Shown here in pieces: positions 14,125 to 21,736 of a DNA stretch of 21,736 nucleotides. Under the pieces are notes generated by a model that ran no database searches, had not been told where the DNA came from, and worked only from the letters and a program-made list of their open reading frames with translations. This DNA is from SIG575 sp964507395 (lineage in GTDB: Bacteria; Bacillota; Clostridia; Oscillospirales; Acutalibacteraceae). Where the stretch lies: contig CAZDQE010000039.1 in assembly GCA_964507395.1 (NCBI GenBank), forward strand, positions 1 to 21,736. Reading direction: 5' to 3'. Within the stretch, counting starts at the first letter, position 1. Each line of letters begins with the position of its first letter. The position numbers and the translations under genes were made by a program.

Positions 14125-14973
14125 GTGATAAAAACTTCAGATATCATAAAACTCCTTAAAGATAAAAACACCGACTTATCAAAAGAGGAAATTGAAAAAA
14201 TCATTGAGGAAGAACTCCAAAAAGATGAAAGCGAAATGGATGCTGATTTAATTGAACTCTGCCTTGATGCTTTGAAAGAGAAAGAAACAATGCCCCCCAA
14301 AAAGAAAATTTCATTTATCAGAGTTGCTTCTTTTGTCGCCGCAGCCGCAGTGCTTACTTTTGTAATTACGGCTGTGTTTCCCAAGCTGACAAACAGAAAT
14401 TATAACGAAAAGGGTGTTATTGAATCTACGACCTGTATAACGGAAAAGACAACTTCTCCCGTAGCTCAGGCAACTTCTGTAAAGAGCACGAAAAAAGAAA
14501 CTACAACTAAAGAAAAACTTTCTTCATACAATAACCTTACAGAAACAACCCCTGCTCCCATTCACAAAGAGGCAACCACAAAAATTCCGTCAACAGAGAA
14601 AAGTGCGTCAACACTTTCACCGGAAGAATACGCTGAAAGCTCTCTGAAAAAAGAGTTGAAATCAAACGGCTTTGAAAACATTGTTCTGCCGAAAGTTCTT
14701 TTTGAAGGCTGTGAAATTTTAAGCAGAAATTTTGGAGAAAACAAATCCGAAATAAAAATTAAATCAAAAGAAAAAATTTATGACATTACAATTGAAAAAT
14801 CATCTGAACAAACTGATGATAAAAACGCAATTGATGTGAGCGGTTTAAAAGTTTCAGTTTCAAGTGAAAACAATTTATCTGAAGTCAGATACAGAAAAAA
14901 TAATTTAAACTACAAAATAGTTTTTGAATCAGGCTACGAAGAGGCGGTGAGGATTGCAAAAACTATTTGTTAA
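14125..14973 (+). CDS. Membrane anti-sigma-like protein with extracellular domain
   Basis: About 282 residues from the GTG at 14125, which has AAGG 9 bases upstream. An in-frame ATG at 14116 gives three more residues but sits right against that ribosome site. Layout: a cytoplasmic part of about 60 residues rich in acid and helical (SDIIKLLKDKNTDLSKEEIE), a single transmembrane helix (about 64-86, RVASFVAAAAVLTFVITAVF), a Thr/Ser/Lys-rich linker (about 98-165), then an extracellular domain of about 115 residues (PEEYAESSLKKELKSNGFEN, ending YEEAVRIAKTIC), possibly DUF4367-like. This is how membrane anti-sigma factors are built: the inner part holds the sigma, the outer part senses. No zinc-binding ZAS motif (HxxxCxxC) is seen. 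Function rests on layout and on its place just after the sigma gene. Confidence 0.7.
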   Translation: MIKTSDIIKLLKDKNTDLSKEEIEKIIEEELQKDESEMDADLIELCLDALKEKETMPPKKKISFIRVASFVAAAAVLTFVITAVFPKLTNRNYNEKGVIESTTCITEKTTSPVAQATSVKSTKKETTTKEKLSSYNNLTETTPAPIHKEATTKIPSTEKSASTLSPEEYAESSLKKELKSNGFENIVLPKVLFEGCEILSRNFGENKSEIKIKSKEKIYDITIEKSSEQTDDKNAIDVSGLKVSVSSENNLSEVRYRKNNLNYKIVFESGYEEAVRIAKTIC

Positions 14974-14987
14974 AAGGAGAGGTTTTC

Positions 14988-15698
14988 ATGAACAAAAAAC
15001 TCATAACAATAGTTTCTGCATTACTCATGCTTACTGTTTTCCTTTCAGCTTGCGGAAATAATGATGTAAACGGCCCTACACCGCAGACATCACTGAAACA
15101 AACAACAACAGAAGCACCAACCGAAGAAACAACAGAAGAAACAACAACTCAGAGAGCCACAGAAAAAGAAACAAAAACCGACATTACAGAAATCCCGACA
15201 GATGTCGTTTCAGACCCGACAAGAGCATCGACCACCGACACCGAAGTTTTTATCAATTTTCTTTACGAGCCTGAAAAAATAGTTTTTTATTCTGACGGCA
15301 AAGCTCAGACTCTGACAGAGGAAATATGCGATGATGTTATTCAAGAAATAAACACAGCAACCCGAAGAGAAAAATGGGGCATGCTGAAACTTGCCGTATT
15401 TAATGAGGACATTGATAAAATCAAAGAAGAAAACTACTGCATAGAAATACATTATGACACAAATCGTGACGGTACGCAGGTTTTAAATAATCTTAACGGT
15501 GCCGGCGTAAATGATATAACCTTCCGCTTTGAAAAAGTTTTTATACCTTTGAATGGTGACTATAAAGGTGTTATGTTCTTTGAAAAAGACGGAATATACA
15601 GAAGCGGCCCGATAAAAGCCTACAACTATAACCTTGCAGAGGAAATTCTCAAAGAAATTCCTGATGAATGGCTTACTTCTCCCTTGACTTTGAGATAA
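14988..15698 (+). CDS. Putative lipoprotein with Thr-rich linker
   Basis: A 236-residue predicted lipoprotein. The signal peptide ends in the lipobox LSAC with the lipidated Cys at 22. A Thr/Glu-rich linker (about 33-75, TTTEAPTEETTEETTT) leads to a C-terminal domain of about 150 residues (FINFLYEPEKIVFYSDGKAQ, YCIEIHYDTNRDG, ending in LAEEILKEIPDEWL) that I do not recognise. It would sit on the outer face of the membrane. ATG at 14988 is chosen because AAAGGAGAGG lies 5 bases upstream and gives a proper signal peptide. It follows the anti-sigma-like gene by 14 bases and shares its kind of linker, so it may help sense the same signal or bind substrate for the GH5 enzyme. Confidence 0.8.
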   Translation: MNKKLITIVSALLMLTVFLSACGNNDVNGPTPQTSLKQTTTEAPTEETTEETTTQRATEKETKTDITEIPTDVVSDPTRASTTDTEVFINFLYEPEKIVFYSDGKAQTLTEEICDDVIQEINTATRREKWGMLKLAVFNEDIDKIKEENYCIEIHYDTNRDGTQVLNNLNGAGVNDITFRFEKVFIPLNGDYKGVMFFEKDGIYRSGPIKAYNYNLAEEILKEIPDEWLTSPLTLR

Positions 15699-15735
15699 AA
15701 AACAATTATCATTAAAGTACAAGGAGGTAATAAAA

Positions 15736-16992
15736 ATGAAAAAAATTATTTCAATTCTTTTAAGTTTAATTTTTGTTTTCCAGCTTGGAACAGTTGCTTT
15801 TGCAACAGACGCTGAAACAGCAGAAGAACAGACAGGCAGTTTTACTGCAGAAGATTTCCTCACCGTAGACGGCACAGATATTGTCAATCAGAACGGTGAA
15901 AAGGTTACTCTCAAGGGCGTAAACCTTGGCGGCTGGCTCATTCAGGAGGATTGGCTCTGCCCCTATGAAGAAGTATCTGACCATTATGAAATGCTTGAAA
16001 CGCTTATCTCACGTTTTGGCACAGAAAAAGCATACGAGCTGATGAATACATACGAGGATAATTTCATCACAGAAAAAGACCTTGACATTATCAAAGAAAT
16101 GGGCTTCAATGCAGTTCGTATTCCCTTCTGGTACAGAAATTTTTATTCGGACGACAACGGCACAAAAATCCTTGACGAAAACGGCAATTGGGATTTATCC
16201 CGCCTTGAATGGGTAGTTGAAGAGTGCGGCGAGAGAAGACTTTATGTAATTCTTGATATGCACGGCGCTCCCGGTTTTCAGAGCGATGCTCCCCACAGCG
16301 GCAAAGGTGACAGCTGCGGACTTTATGAAAAAACAGAAGAGGGCGAAAGATACCGCCAACTGACAGATGAACTCTGGACAGAAATTGCAACACGTTTTGA
16401 AGGAAACCCTGCAGTTGCAATGTATGACCTTCTCAACGAGCCTATGTGCGATGTTGATTGCGGTGAAATCACAAGAAGAATCAATAACGAATCAATTTAC
16501 ACACGTCTTTATAACACCGTCCGCAAAGTTGACACAGACCACATTATCACAATGGAAGCTATCTGGACAGGTTTTGCACTTCCCTGGGCATGGGCAAGAG
16601 GATGGGAAAATGTAGTTTATCAGGTGCATTTCTACAACAACTCTGACTTTATCTTTGCGTTCTTCCTTCTTCTCACAAGATTTTTACATCCCACCGTTCC
16701 TCTTATGATGGGAGAGTTTTATCCACATCAGAAAACAACATGGGAAGGATGCTTCAAGTCACTTAAAAAATATGATTACAGTTGGTTCCTGTGGACATAC
16801 AAAGCCGCAAACCACGGAATGTGGGAAAGCGACTGGTGCTTAAAAGGTGCTGCTGACGGCTTTGAAAGAGCAAAGATTAAAACAGATTCTTATGAAGAAA
16901 TCGCCCGTAAATGGGGCGAAAAAATCCAGACTCAGAACTCCTATGTTGACACAGGTCACTATGAGCGCGATATAGCCGAGCATCTTAAATAA
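15736..16992 (+). CDS. Secreted GH5 glycoside hydrolase, exo-beta-1,3-glucanase-like
   Basis: A 418-residue secreted enzyme. The signal peptide is at about 1-23 (MKKIISILLSLIFVFQ...AFA). The TIM-barrel of family GH5 starts with TLKGVNLGGWLIQEDW (58-73), the usual opening of exo-1,3-glucanase-type members, followed by VRIPFW, LDMHGAPGFQ, the acid/base E235 in LLNEP, VHFYNN and the nucleophile E327 in MMGEFYP. It probably cleaves beta-glucans, though specificity within GH5 varies and cellulase or mannanase activity cannot be ruled out. AAGGAGG lies 8 bases before ATG. It is the last gene of the sigma/anti-sigma/lipoprotein operon (37-base gap, no promoter seen) and ends at a strong hairpin. Confidence 0.88.
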   Translation: MKKIISILLSLIFVFQLGTVAFATDAETAEEQTGSFTAEDFLTVDGTDIVNQNGEKVTLKGVNLGGWLIQEDWLCPYEEVSDHYEMLETLISRFGTEKAYELMNTYEDNFITEKDLDIIKEMGFNAVRIPFWYRNFYSDDNGTKILDENGNWDLSRLEWVVEECGERRLYVILDMHGAPGFQSDAPHSGKGDSCGLYEKTEEGERYRQLTDELWTEIATRFEGNPAVAMYDLLNEPMCDVDCGEITRRINNESIYTRLYNTVRKVDTDHIITMEAIWTGFALPWAWARGWENVVYQVHFYNNSDFIFAFFLLLTRFLHPTVPLMMGEFYPHQKTTWEGCFKSLKKYDYSWFLWTYKAANHGMWESDWCLKGAADGFERAKIKTDSYEEIARKWGEKIQTQNSYVDTGHYERDIAEHLK

Positions 16993-17001
16993 AAAATTAA
17001 T

Positions 17002-17041
17002 GCCGACTAACCGAAGAAAGTATTCTTTCAGGTTAGTCGGC
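17002..17041. terminator. Bidirectional terminator between GH5 and YhhN operons
   Basis: 11-bp stem GCCGACTAACC / GGTTAGTCGGC (17002-17012, 17031-17041) with an inner GAAAG/CTTTC stem. On the minus strand it is followed by ATTAATTTTTTATTT; on the plus strand by AAAATTATG, a weaker end. Confidence 0.8.
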
Positions 17042-17059
17042 AAAATTATGTTGAAAATT

Positions 17060-17758
17060 TTATTTCATAAAGAAAAGTGATGATGCAATCAGAATCTGTG
17101 CACCGTAATATGTAATGTGATTAAGTACGACTCGCAATCTTGTGCATTTGCCCTTCACAAAAAAGACCTGGCTGAGAATAAGGTCGGAAGCAAAGAATGA
17201 AATACCGCCTGCAAAGAAAAGAATCTGAGAAAGCTCCATGCCGTAATTCGTCATTGTCATAAAGCCTACGGAAAATGTCATTGATGCAAGAGCACCGTAA
17301 GCGTTGGCAATCACCTTGAATTTACCCATTTCCATTTTAAAAACTTTAGTAAGTCCCACGGAAGCAATAAGAACAACTATGGGAGCAGTAAAGCAAATGA
17401 GCGCATTTACAATTGACATGGGGTAAGTGATAAAAACAGCCGCTACCAGAATCAGGTGCTGAATCATAAATGTCACAAAGCCAAAGGTTAAAAAGGTATC
17501 GCTGCATTCCTTATGAATCCACTTCAGCTCAATGAAAACATCGCCCAATACACCAAAAACTCCGCCCATAACAACCATCAGTGCAAAGGTGATATTAACA
17601 TCAGGATTGCTGATTATTGCAGAAATACCGGTTGCAACAAAAAGCACACTTGCACCAACCTTGAGGACAAGGTCAGAGTACCTTACATTCAGAGTTCTTC
17701 TTATAGTAAAAAACGCAGTAACGGCTAAACATAAAGCTAAAATTATCCAGAACAACAT
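17060..17758 (-). CDS. YhhN-family integral membrane protein (lysoplasmalogenase-like)
   Basis: A 232-residue protein with about seven or eight transmembrane helices. It fits the YhhN/TMEM86 family through GVLGDVFIE (conserved Gly-Asp), FMIQHLILVAAV, GGISFFASDLILS and the last helix LNHITYYGAQILIA. The animal member TMEM86B hydrolyses the vinyl-ether bond of lysoplasmalogens; the role of bacterial members is less clear, although some gut Clostridia do make plasmalogens. ATG is preceded by AAGGAGG at 7 bases. Last gene of the chrA-chrA-GNAT-yhhN operon, 31 bases after GNAT, ending at the hairpin 17041-17002. Confidence 0.8.
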   Translation of the reverse strand: MLFWIILALCLAVTAFFTIRRTLNVRYSDLVLKVGASVLFVATGISAIISNPDVNITFALMVVMGGVFGVLGDVFIELKWIHKECSDTFLTFGFVTFMIQHLILVAAVFITYPMSIVNALICFTAPIVVLIASVGLTKVFKMEMGKFKVIANAYGALASMTFSVGFMTMTNYGMELSQILFFAGGISFFASDLILSQVFFVKGKCTRLRVVLNHITYYGAQILIASSLFFMK

Positions 17759-17789
17759 AAATCTTCCTCCTTACAAGCTTTTTTGATTT

Positions 17790-18286
17790 TTAATAATTAA
17801 ACTCAAAACCCAATAAAATTTCTTTCTTATCTCTTTTATTTTCGTATAGTTCTTTTCTTACTGTTATCATACTTAGATTATCGTAACCTAATTTATAATA
17901 CAATCTCAATGCCGCTTCATTGCGGGGAACAACGTCAAAACAGATTGCAGTATACTCAGGCTTTGACTTTATAATTTCTTCCGCACTTTTAATCGCTTCA
18001 GTTGCAATACCCTTGTTTCTGAAAATTTCATCTACAAAAACATCTTCTATCCAAGCAACATTTGAGCCTTTGTATGCTATGTGAAGAAAACCCACTGTTT
18101 TTTCTTCATGCTCTATCATATAAAGTTCATGTGACGGCTCTAACCATTCATCCAACGTTTCTTCCGCCATTTTCAAATTCAGATTTTCTTCGCCGTTAAC
18201 CAGTGATGAATGAAAGCCAAAAAAACAGCAATTCTTTCTACGGTTTCTTCTTTGAGTTGCTTTGAATATCTTTTTAATTTTATCAT
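17790..18286 (-). pseudogene. GNAT acetyltransferase, frameshifted in a 7-T run
   Basis: A GNAT-family N-acetyltransferase split by one base. The C-terminal part has the acetyl-CoA loop RNKGIA, the strand pattern WIEDVFVDEIFRNKG and NEAALRLYYKLGY. The open frame with an ATG at 18176 lacks the first strand and helix of the fold. The true start is the ATG at 18286, which overlaps the chrA stop (ATGA) and encodes MIKLKRYSKQLKEETVERIAVF. That frame then fails at a run of seven T (18225-18219 on the minus strand) and stops about 13 codons later. Adding one T joins it to GFHSSLVNGEENLNLKMAEE and the rest, giving 165 residues, normal for the family. It is a sequencing or assembly error, a real null mutation, or a phase-variable site. 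Confidence 0.8.
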
Positions 18287-18888
18287 AACAATCCTAAATA
18301 TTCCCCTAAATATCCTGCGCCGATTCCTGCCACTGCAGAAATGACGATAATCAGTATGGGATTTGTTTTCTTCTTTATAGCGAAGAAAAGCATAACTGCA
18401 AAAAGAAGTGCTGAGAAAATAAATGTGTAGCTCGCTATCACTGAAAACTCAACAACATCCGGAAAGAAAACTGTTTTACCGATTGAAATTACCGCCGCGC
18501 ATATAAGCCCTATCGCCGCAGGCTTAAGTCCGCCAAGGCAACCTGCTACAATTTTATTCTCTTTGAATTTCTGATAGAACTTTGCTACAATCAGAATTAC
18601 AATAAATGACGGCATCACAACGCCCAGTGTAGCACAAACAGCACCTAAAATTCCACCGCCCACACCGAGAGCCTGTTTGCCCATCTGTGTGCCCACAAAG
18701 GTTGCCATGTTTATCGCAAAGGGACCGGGTGTTGATTCGCTGACAGCTATGAAGTCAACAATTTCCTCCATTGTCAGCCAACCGTTATTAATTGCTTCTG
18801 ACTGAATCAGCGGAAGCATTGCGTAACCGCCGCCAAAGGTAAACGCTCCAATTTTGAAGAAAGTAAGGAACAAGTCAAGAAAAATCAT
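18283..18888 (-). CDS. chrA: Chromate transporter family protein, short ChrA (second half)
   Basis: A 201-residue membrane protein of the CHR family in its short, single-domain form with about six helices. The family signatures are plain: FGGGYAMLPLIQSE near the start and SESTPGPFAINMATFVGTQ in the middle. Short ChrA proteins are encoded as pairs that work together, one in each membrane orientation; characterised members export chromate, but in gut bacteria the natural substrate is uncertain. The gene overlaps its partner by 4 bases (ATGA) and its stop overlaps the start of the GNAT gene in the same way. Confidence 0.9.
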   Translation of the reverse strand: MIFLDLFLTFFKIGAFTFGGGYAMLPLIQSEAINNGWLTMEEIVDFIAVSESTPGPFAINMATFVGTQMGKQALGVGGGILGAVCATLGVVMPSFIVILIVAKFYQKFKENKIVAGCLGGLKPAAIGLICAAVISIGKTVFFPDVVEFSVIASYTFIFSALLFAVMLFFAIKKKTNPILIIVISAVAGIGAGYLGEYLGLL

Positions 18889-19451
18889 TTTTCTGCCCCC
18901 TTTCTTTTGTCTTTTACAAGGGAATAAACAAGACCTGCAACTGCACTGCCGATAATAACCACAAACACATTCACATCAAACACTGCAGTGAGAACAAACG
19001 CCAGTGCAATGATAACATACGCCACTATATTTTTCGGGCAGGCTTTCATCATATTCTTTGCCGCTTTCACAATAAGCGCAAGAACACCTGCACGGATACC
19101 GAGGAAAGCGTATTTCACAACCTTGAATTCAAGGAACTGTCTGAAGAAATACGAAATAACGGAAATCACAATAAGCGACGGCAGAACGACACCGAGAGTT
19201 GCCATAACAGAGCCGAAAACTCCTGCCACCTGATAACCCACAAAAGTTGCGGAGTTAATTGCAATAGGACCGGGTGTTGATTCTGAAATTGCAAGAATAT
19301 CAAGAATGTCCTCGTTTTTTATCCAGCCTCTTTTTTCTGCCACCTCTGACTGAATAATAGGCACCATTGCATATCCGCCGCCGAAGGTAAATGCGCCTAT
19401 TTTGAAAAACACTAAAAATAATTTCAGTGCTTTTTTAAAATTTTCTTTCAT
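18885..19451 (-). CDS. chrA: Chromate transporter family protein, short ChrA (first half)
   Basis: A 188-residue member of the CHR family, partner of the next gene, with which it shares FKIGAFTFGGGYAM.P.IQSE and SESTPGP.AIN.ATFVG.Q. Together they make the two-gene form of ChrA, probably an anion exporter. The start at 19451 (MKENFKKALKLF) is chosen because GGAGAG lies 6 bases upstream. An ATG further out at 19508 overlaps the -35 box of the promoter and has no ribosome site. First gene of a four-gene operon (two chrA, GNAT, YhhN). Confidence 0.9.
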   Translation of the reverse strand: MKENFKKALKLFLVFFKIGAFTFGGGYAMVPIIQSEVAEKRGWIKNEDILDILAISESTPGPIAINSATFVGYQVAGVFGSVMATLGVVLPSLIVISVISYFFRQFLEFKVVKYAFLGIRAGVLALIVKAAKNMMKACPKNIVAYVIIALAFVLTAVFDVNVFVVIIGSAVAGLVYSLVKDKRKGAEK

Positions 19452-19479
19452 CGAAATCTCTCCAATTGGATTTTTTGTT

Positions 19480-19508
19480 ATTGTATCACAACGACTCATG
19501 TTTTTCAA
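19480..19508 (-). promoter_or_regulatory. Promoter of the chrA operon
   Basis: Minus strand TTGAAA (19503-19508), 17-base spacer, TACAAT (19480-19485), about 30 bases before the chosen ATG at 19451. It supports that start over the one at 19508. Confidence 0.7.
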
Positions 19509-19530
19509 CGATAATTATTCACATTTATTA

Positions 19531-19559
19531 TTGTCAGTTAAATGATTTAATGATATAAT
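19531..19559 (+). promoter_or_regulatory. Strong sigma-A promoter of the phosphoesterase gene
   Basis: TTGTCA (19531-19536), 17-base spacer, perfect TATAAT (19554-19559) with an extended -10 TG (TGATATAAT). The predicted start near 19566 gives a leader of about 24 bases containing AAGGTG. Confidence 0.75.
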
Positions 19560-19589
19560 TAAACAAAAATAATTTTAAGGTGTATTTTT

Positions 19590-20951
19590 ATGACAGAATT
19601 AAAATTTTTTGTAGTGGCTGACCCTCATTATTTTAAAAATTCAATCGGCGCATACGGTGAAGATTACGAGAAATTCATGGACTTTGAGCAAAAATGCTTT
19701 GCGGAAACAGAAGCGATAAACAATGCCGTCTTCGATGTTCTTGAAAAATCGAAGGAAGCCGACATAATTCTTATCGCAGGTGACCTGTCCTTCAACGGTG
19801 AAAAGTTGAGTCACATAGCCTTCTCGGAATTTCTTAAAAAATTCAAAGAAAAAAGCGGCAAGAAAATTTTCGTCGTAACTGCAGGACACGACATTGAACA
19901 AAATCCTTTTGGTTATAACGAAAACGGAAGATTCACTCCTGAAGGAACACATTTTTCAGAGCTTTACGATTTTTACAGGGATTTCGGCTACGATCAAGCA
20001 ATCGAATTCAATAAGGAGCACCTTTCTTACGTTGCCGATTTGTCAGAAGACGTGCGTCTGCTTGTTATATGCAATGACATTGAGGGACATAAAAACATAG
20101 AGTATGACGATGAATTTTTATCCTGGATTACATCTCAGGCAAAAAAAGCAAAGGCTGACTGCAAAATGATGATTGCCATGGAGCACTACCCTGTTCTCCC
20201 GGGTCAGCCTGCACTCATGCTTATACCCGATGCCCGCCAGAAGGGAAGCAAAAAACTGATTGAAGCGCTTGCAGATAACGGTGTTCATCTTATTTTCACG
20301 GGACACATGCACAACCAAAGCATAAACGTAACCGAAACAGAAAAAGGAAATAAATTCTATGATGTATGCACAGGTTCAATAATAGGATGTCCCGCTTTCT
20401 ACAGACTCGTAACAATTAAAGATGAAAAAACCGTAGAAATAAAAAGCATTCCCATTCCCGAATTTGAATGGGACAAAAAAGGTAAAACAGGAGAAGAATA
20501 TCTCAGGGACCAGTTTGAAAGAATGATAAGAACCATTCTTACTTCAATGGAAAATGACCCTGCAAGATTTTTAAGAAAGCTCGGTGCAGGTGATAAGAAA
20601 AATCTTTACAAGCCTGTCAGTTTTATCGGCAAAAAATTAAACAGTTGGACTGTCGGAAAGGTTGCCCGTATTCTTTTTGTGAAAGCTCACAAGGATATAA
20701 AGGACCGCAAGTTTACTGACCTTGCAATTGATATTGTACGATATGTTTTCGAAGGCAATCAGCCTTTTGCGGAAGGAACCCCCGAAGGCGACACTCTTCT
20801 CAAAATTTTCAAAAGACTGAAACCTGTTTTTAAAATTCTGAACAAAAAGCTTCACGGCTCTCAGGGAGAACAAGTTGATTTCTACGAACTGCTGAAGCAT
20901 TCGGCAGGCAACTACGGAATTGATGATCATAATGCAGTTTTAAAATTTTAA
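19590..20951 (+). CDS. Calcineurin-like metallophosphoesterase
   Basis: A 453-residue protein of the binuclear metallophosphoesterase superfamily, hydrolysing phosphomonoester or diester bonds of an unknown substrate. Motifs in order: VADPHYF (D11, H13), IAGDLSFNGE (D65), TAGHDI (99-101), MEHYPV (H199) and TGHMHNQS (H239, H241). The third motif is normally GNHD; here the metal-binding Asn is replaced by Gly (G99), while H100 and D101 remain. The N-terminal catalytic domain (about 1-290) is followed by about 160 residues of Lys-rich helical extension of unknown role. No signal peptide, so probably cytoplasmic. AAGGTG 7 bases before ATG. Monocistronic between its own promoter and a hairpin. Confidence 0.88.
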   Translation: MTELKFFVVADPHYFKNSIGAYGEDYEKFMDFEQKCFAETEAINNAVFDVLEKSKEADIILIAGDLSFNGEKLSHIAFSEFLKKFKEKSGKKIFVVTAGHDIEQNPFGYNENGRFTPEGTHFSELYDFYRDFGYDQAIEFNKEHLSYVADLSEDVRLLVICNDIEGHKNIEYDDEFLSWITSQAKKAKADCKMMIAMEHYPVLPGQPALMLIPDARQKGSKKLIEALADNGVHLIFTGHMHNQSINVTETEKGNKFYDVCTGSIIGCPAFYRLVTIKDEKTVEIKSIPIPEFEWDKKGKTGEEYLRDQFERMIRTILTSMENDPARFLRKLGAGDKKNLYKPVSFIGKKLNSWTVGKVARILFVKAHKDIKDRKFTDLAIDIVRYVFEGNQPFAEGTPEGDTLLKIFKRLKPVFKILNKKLHGSQGEQVDFYELLKHSAGNYGIDDHNAVLKF

Positions 20952-20960
20952 CGTACAAAA

Positions 20961-21000
20961 AAGGAAGTCACCCCAACGCTCGGCGAAGATGACTTCCTTT
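20961..21000. terminator. Bidirectional terminator between phosphoesterase and feo genes
   Basis: AAGGAAGTCA (20961-20970) pairs with TGACTTCCTT (20990-20999). The plus strand continues as TTTTCTTTAAG and the minus strand as TTTTTTGTACG, so it serves both convergent units. Confidence 0.85.
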
Positions 21001-21012
21001 TTCTTTAAGTTA

Positions 21013-21174
21013 TTATTTTCCATCGTGGCATATGCCTGAACTTGCACAGCCATCGCAAGAGCAACCGCACGAACAAGAGCTTTTGCCCTTTTTCTTATTT
21101 ACTATACTGCTGACAATGATTGCAGCAAACACTGCTGCAACAATCGCCGCCACAACAATTGTCTGCCAATTCAT
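21013..21174 (-). CDS. FeoB-associated Cys-rich membrane protein
   Basis: A 53-residue protein: an N-terminal membrane helix (about 3-25, WQTIVVAAIVAAVFAAIIVS), KKKGK, then a Cys-rich tail with Cys at 34, 36, 38, 40, 43 and 49 and His at 50. This is the small protein commonly found after feoB in Firmicutes, thought to act in ferrous iron handling beside the FeoB channel; the Cys cluster could bind Fe(II). AAGGAG lies 7 bases before ATG. It begins 11 bases after the feoB stop, so the two form an operon ending at the hairpin 21000-20961. Confidence 0.88.
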   Translation of the reverse strand: MNWQTIVVAAIVAAVFAAIIVSSIVNKKKGKSSCSCGCSCDGCASSGICHDGK

Positions 21175-21185
21175 ATTGTTTCTCC

Positions 21186-21736
21186 TTATTTCATTTTAAC
21201 AGTGAGAATATTGTCACTGTATTTATTTTTACGGCCAACGAGATAAACAAGTGCTGCAAGTGCAAGGAGAGCTACTACAGTCCAGATGCCGAATGTGCCT
21301 GTTGAGATGAGAATACCAAGCTGGTAAACGATGAGAGAAACCACATAAGCAAAGCCTGTCATATAGCCGATAGCCGCTGCAGTCCACTTGCCGTTGTTCA
21401 TCTCTCTCTTGATTGCGCCCATTGCCGCAAAGCAGGGAGCACAGAGAAGGTTGAAGATGAGGAATGAGAAGGCTGAAAGCTTGCTGCCTCCGAAGATTTC
21501 CTGACCGATAATTGTAAGACCTGAGTCTGCTGCATCAGCAAGCTCAAAAGCAAGGTCAGCATCTGCCATTGAAGTAAGCGAACCGAATACGCCGACAACC
21601 TCTTCCTTAGCAACAAGACCGAGAACCGTTGCAACTGCAGCTCTCCAATCGCCGAAGCCGAGGGGTGAGAAAATTACTGCAACTGCTTCACCGACAACGT
21701 TAAGGATTGACTTTTCATCGCCTGTGATGTAGTGGA
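21186..21736 (-). CDS. feoB: FeoB ferrous iron transporter, C-terminal part (runs off window)
   Basis: The last 183 residues of FeoB, the GTP-driven Fe(II) uptake protein of the inner membrane. The frame is open to the window edge, so the G domain and first membrane helices lie outside. Recognisable features: SPLGFGDWRAAVATVLGLVA followed by KEEVVGVFGSL, matching the conserved FeoB core (the LVAKE stretch), then FLIFNLLCAPCFAAMGAIKR with the conserved Cys-Ala-Pro-Cys of the second Gate region, and two further membrane helices ending VGRKNK. The last 10 residues are hydrophilic. The Cys-rich partner gene follows 11 bases downstream. Confidence 0.93.
   Translation of the reverse strand, partial: HYITGDEKSILNVVGEAVAVIFSPLGFGDWRAAVATVLGLVAKEEVVGVFGSLTSMADADLAFELADAADSGLTIIGQEIFGGSKLSAFSFLIFNLLCAPCFAAMGAIKREMNNGKWTAAAIGYMTGFAYVVSLIVYQLGILISTGTFGIWTVVALLALAALVYLVGRKNKYSDNILTVKMK

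Overview
The window is AT-rich, gene-dense DNA from a low-GC Gram-positive gut-type bacterium, most likely a Clostridia/Oscillospiraceae (Ruminococcus-like) commensal. This rests on perfect AAGGAGG-type ribosome sites, Thr/Glu-rich linkers in secreted proteins, secreted glycosidases, short paired ChrA proteins and a small Cys-rich protein after feoB. No rRNA, tRNA or CRISPR array was seen. One 100-N run (1105-1204) is flanked by the same 36 bases on both sides and is a scaffolding artefact inside a GH30 gene.

Layout. 105-1650 (-): GH30 glycoside hydrolase. 1776-2282 (+): Nudix hydrolase, divergent from the GH30 gene. 2300-3577 (-): ECF sigma factor fused to an unknown C-terminal domain that has its own internal ribosome site, behind an ECF-type promoter. 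3578-3935: nested inverted-repeat region with a terminator and no credible gene. 3936-4757 (-): surface-anchored protein. 4848-7594 (-): two-gene operon, secreted beta-helix protein then DUF2804 protein.

7724-13403 (-): the most interesting segment. A promoter with a perfect LexA (SOS) box drives ten closely packed or overlapping genes: a sigma-4-like/XRE double-HTH regulator, a small coiled-coil protein, a BppU-like tail fibre, an LRR/DUF6273-like protein, four small proteins (one XkdX-like, one 25-residue membrane peptide), a holin and an M15 endolysin. It ends at an intrinsic terminator. No capsid, portal, terminase, tail-tube or integrase genes are present, so it is either a prophage remnant or a domesticated SOS-inducible lysis/adhesin-release cassette.

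13566-16992 (+): divergent operon of a second ECF-like sigma factor, a membrane anti-sigma-like protein with an extracellular domain, a lipoprotein and a secreted GH5 glucanase-like enzyme. This is a plausible surface-signal-to-glycosidase circuit. 17060-19451 (-): operon of two ChrA half-transporters, a GNAT acetyltransferase broken by one base in a poly-T run, and a YhhN-family membrane protein. 19590-20951 (+): metallophosphoesterase behind a strong sigma-A promoter. 21013-21736 (-): FeoB-associated Cys-rich protein and the C-terminal part of FeoB, which runs off the window.
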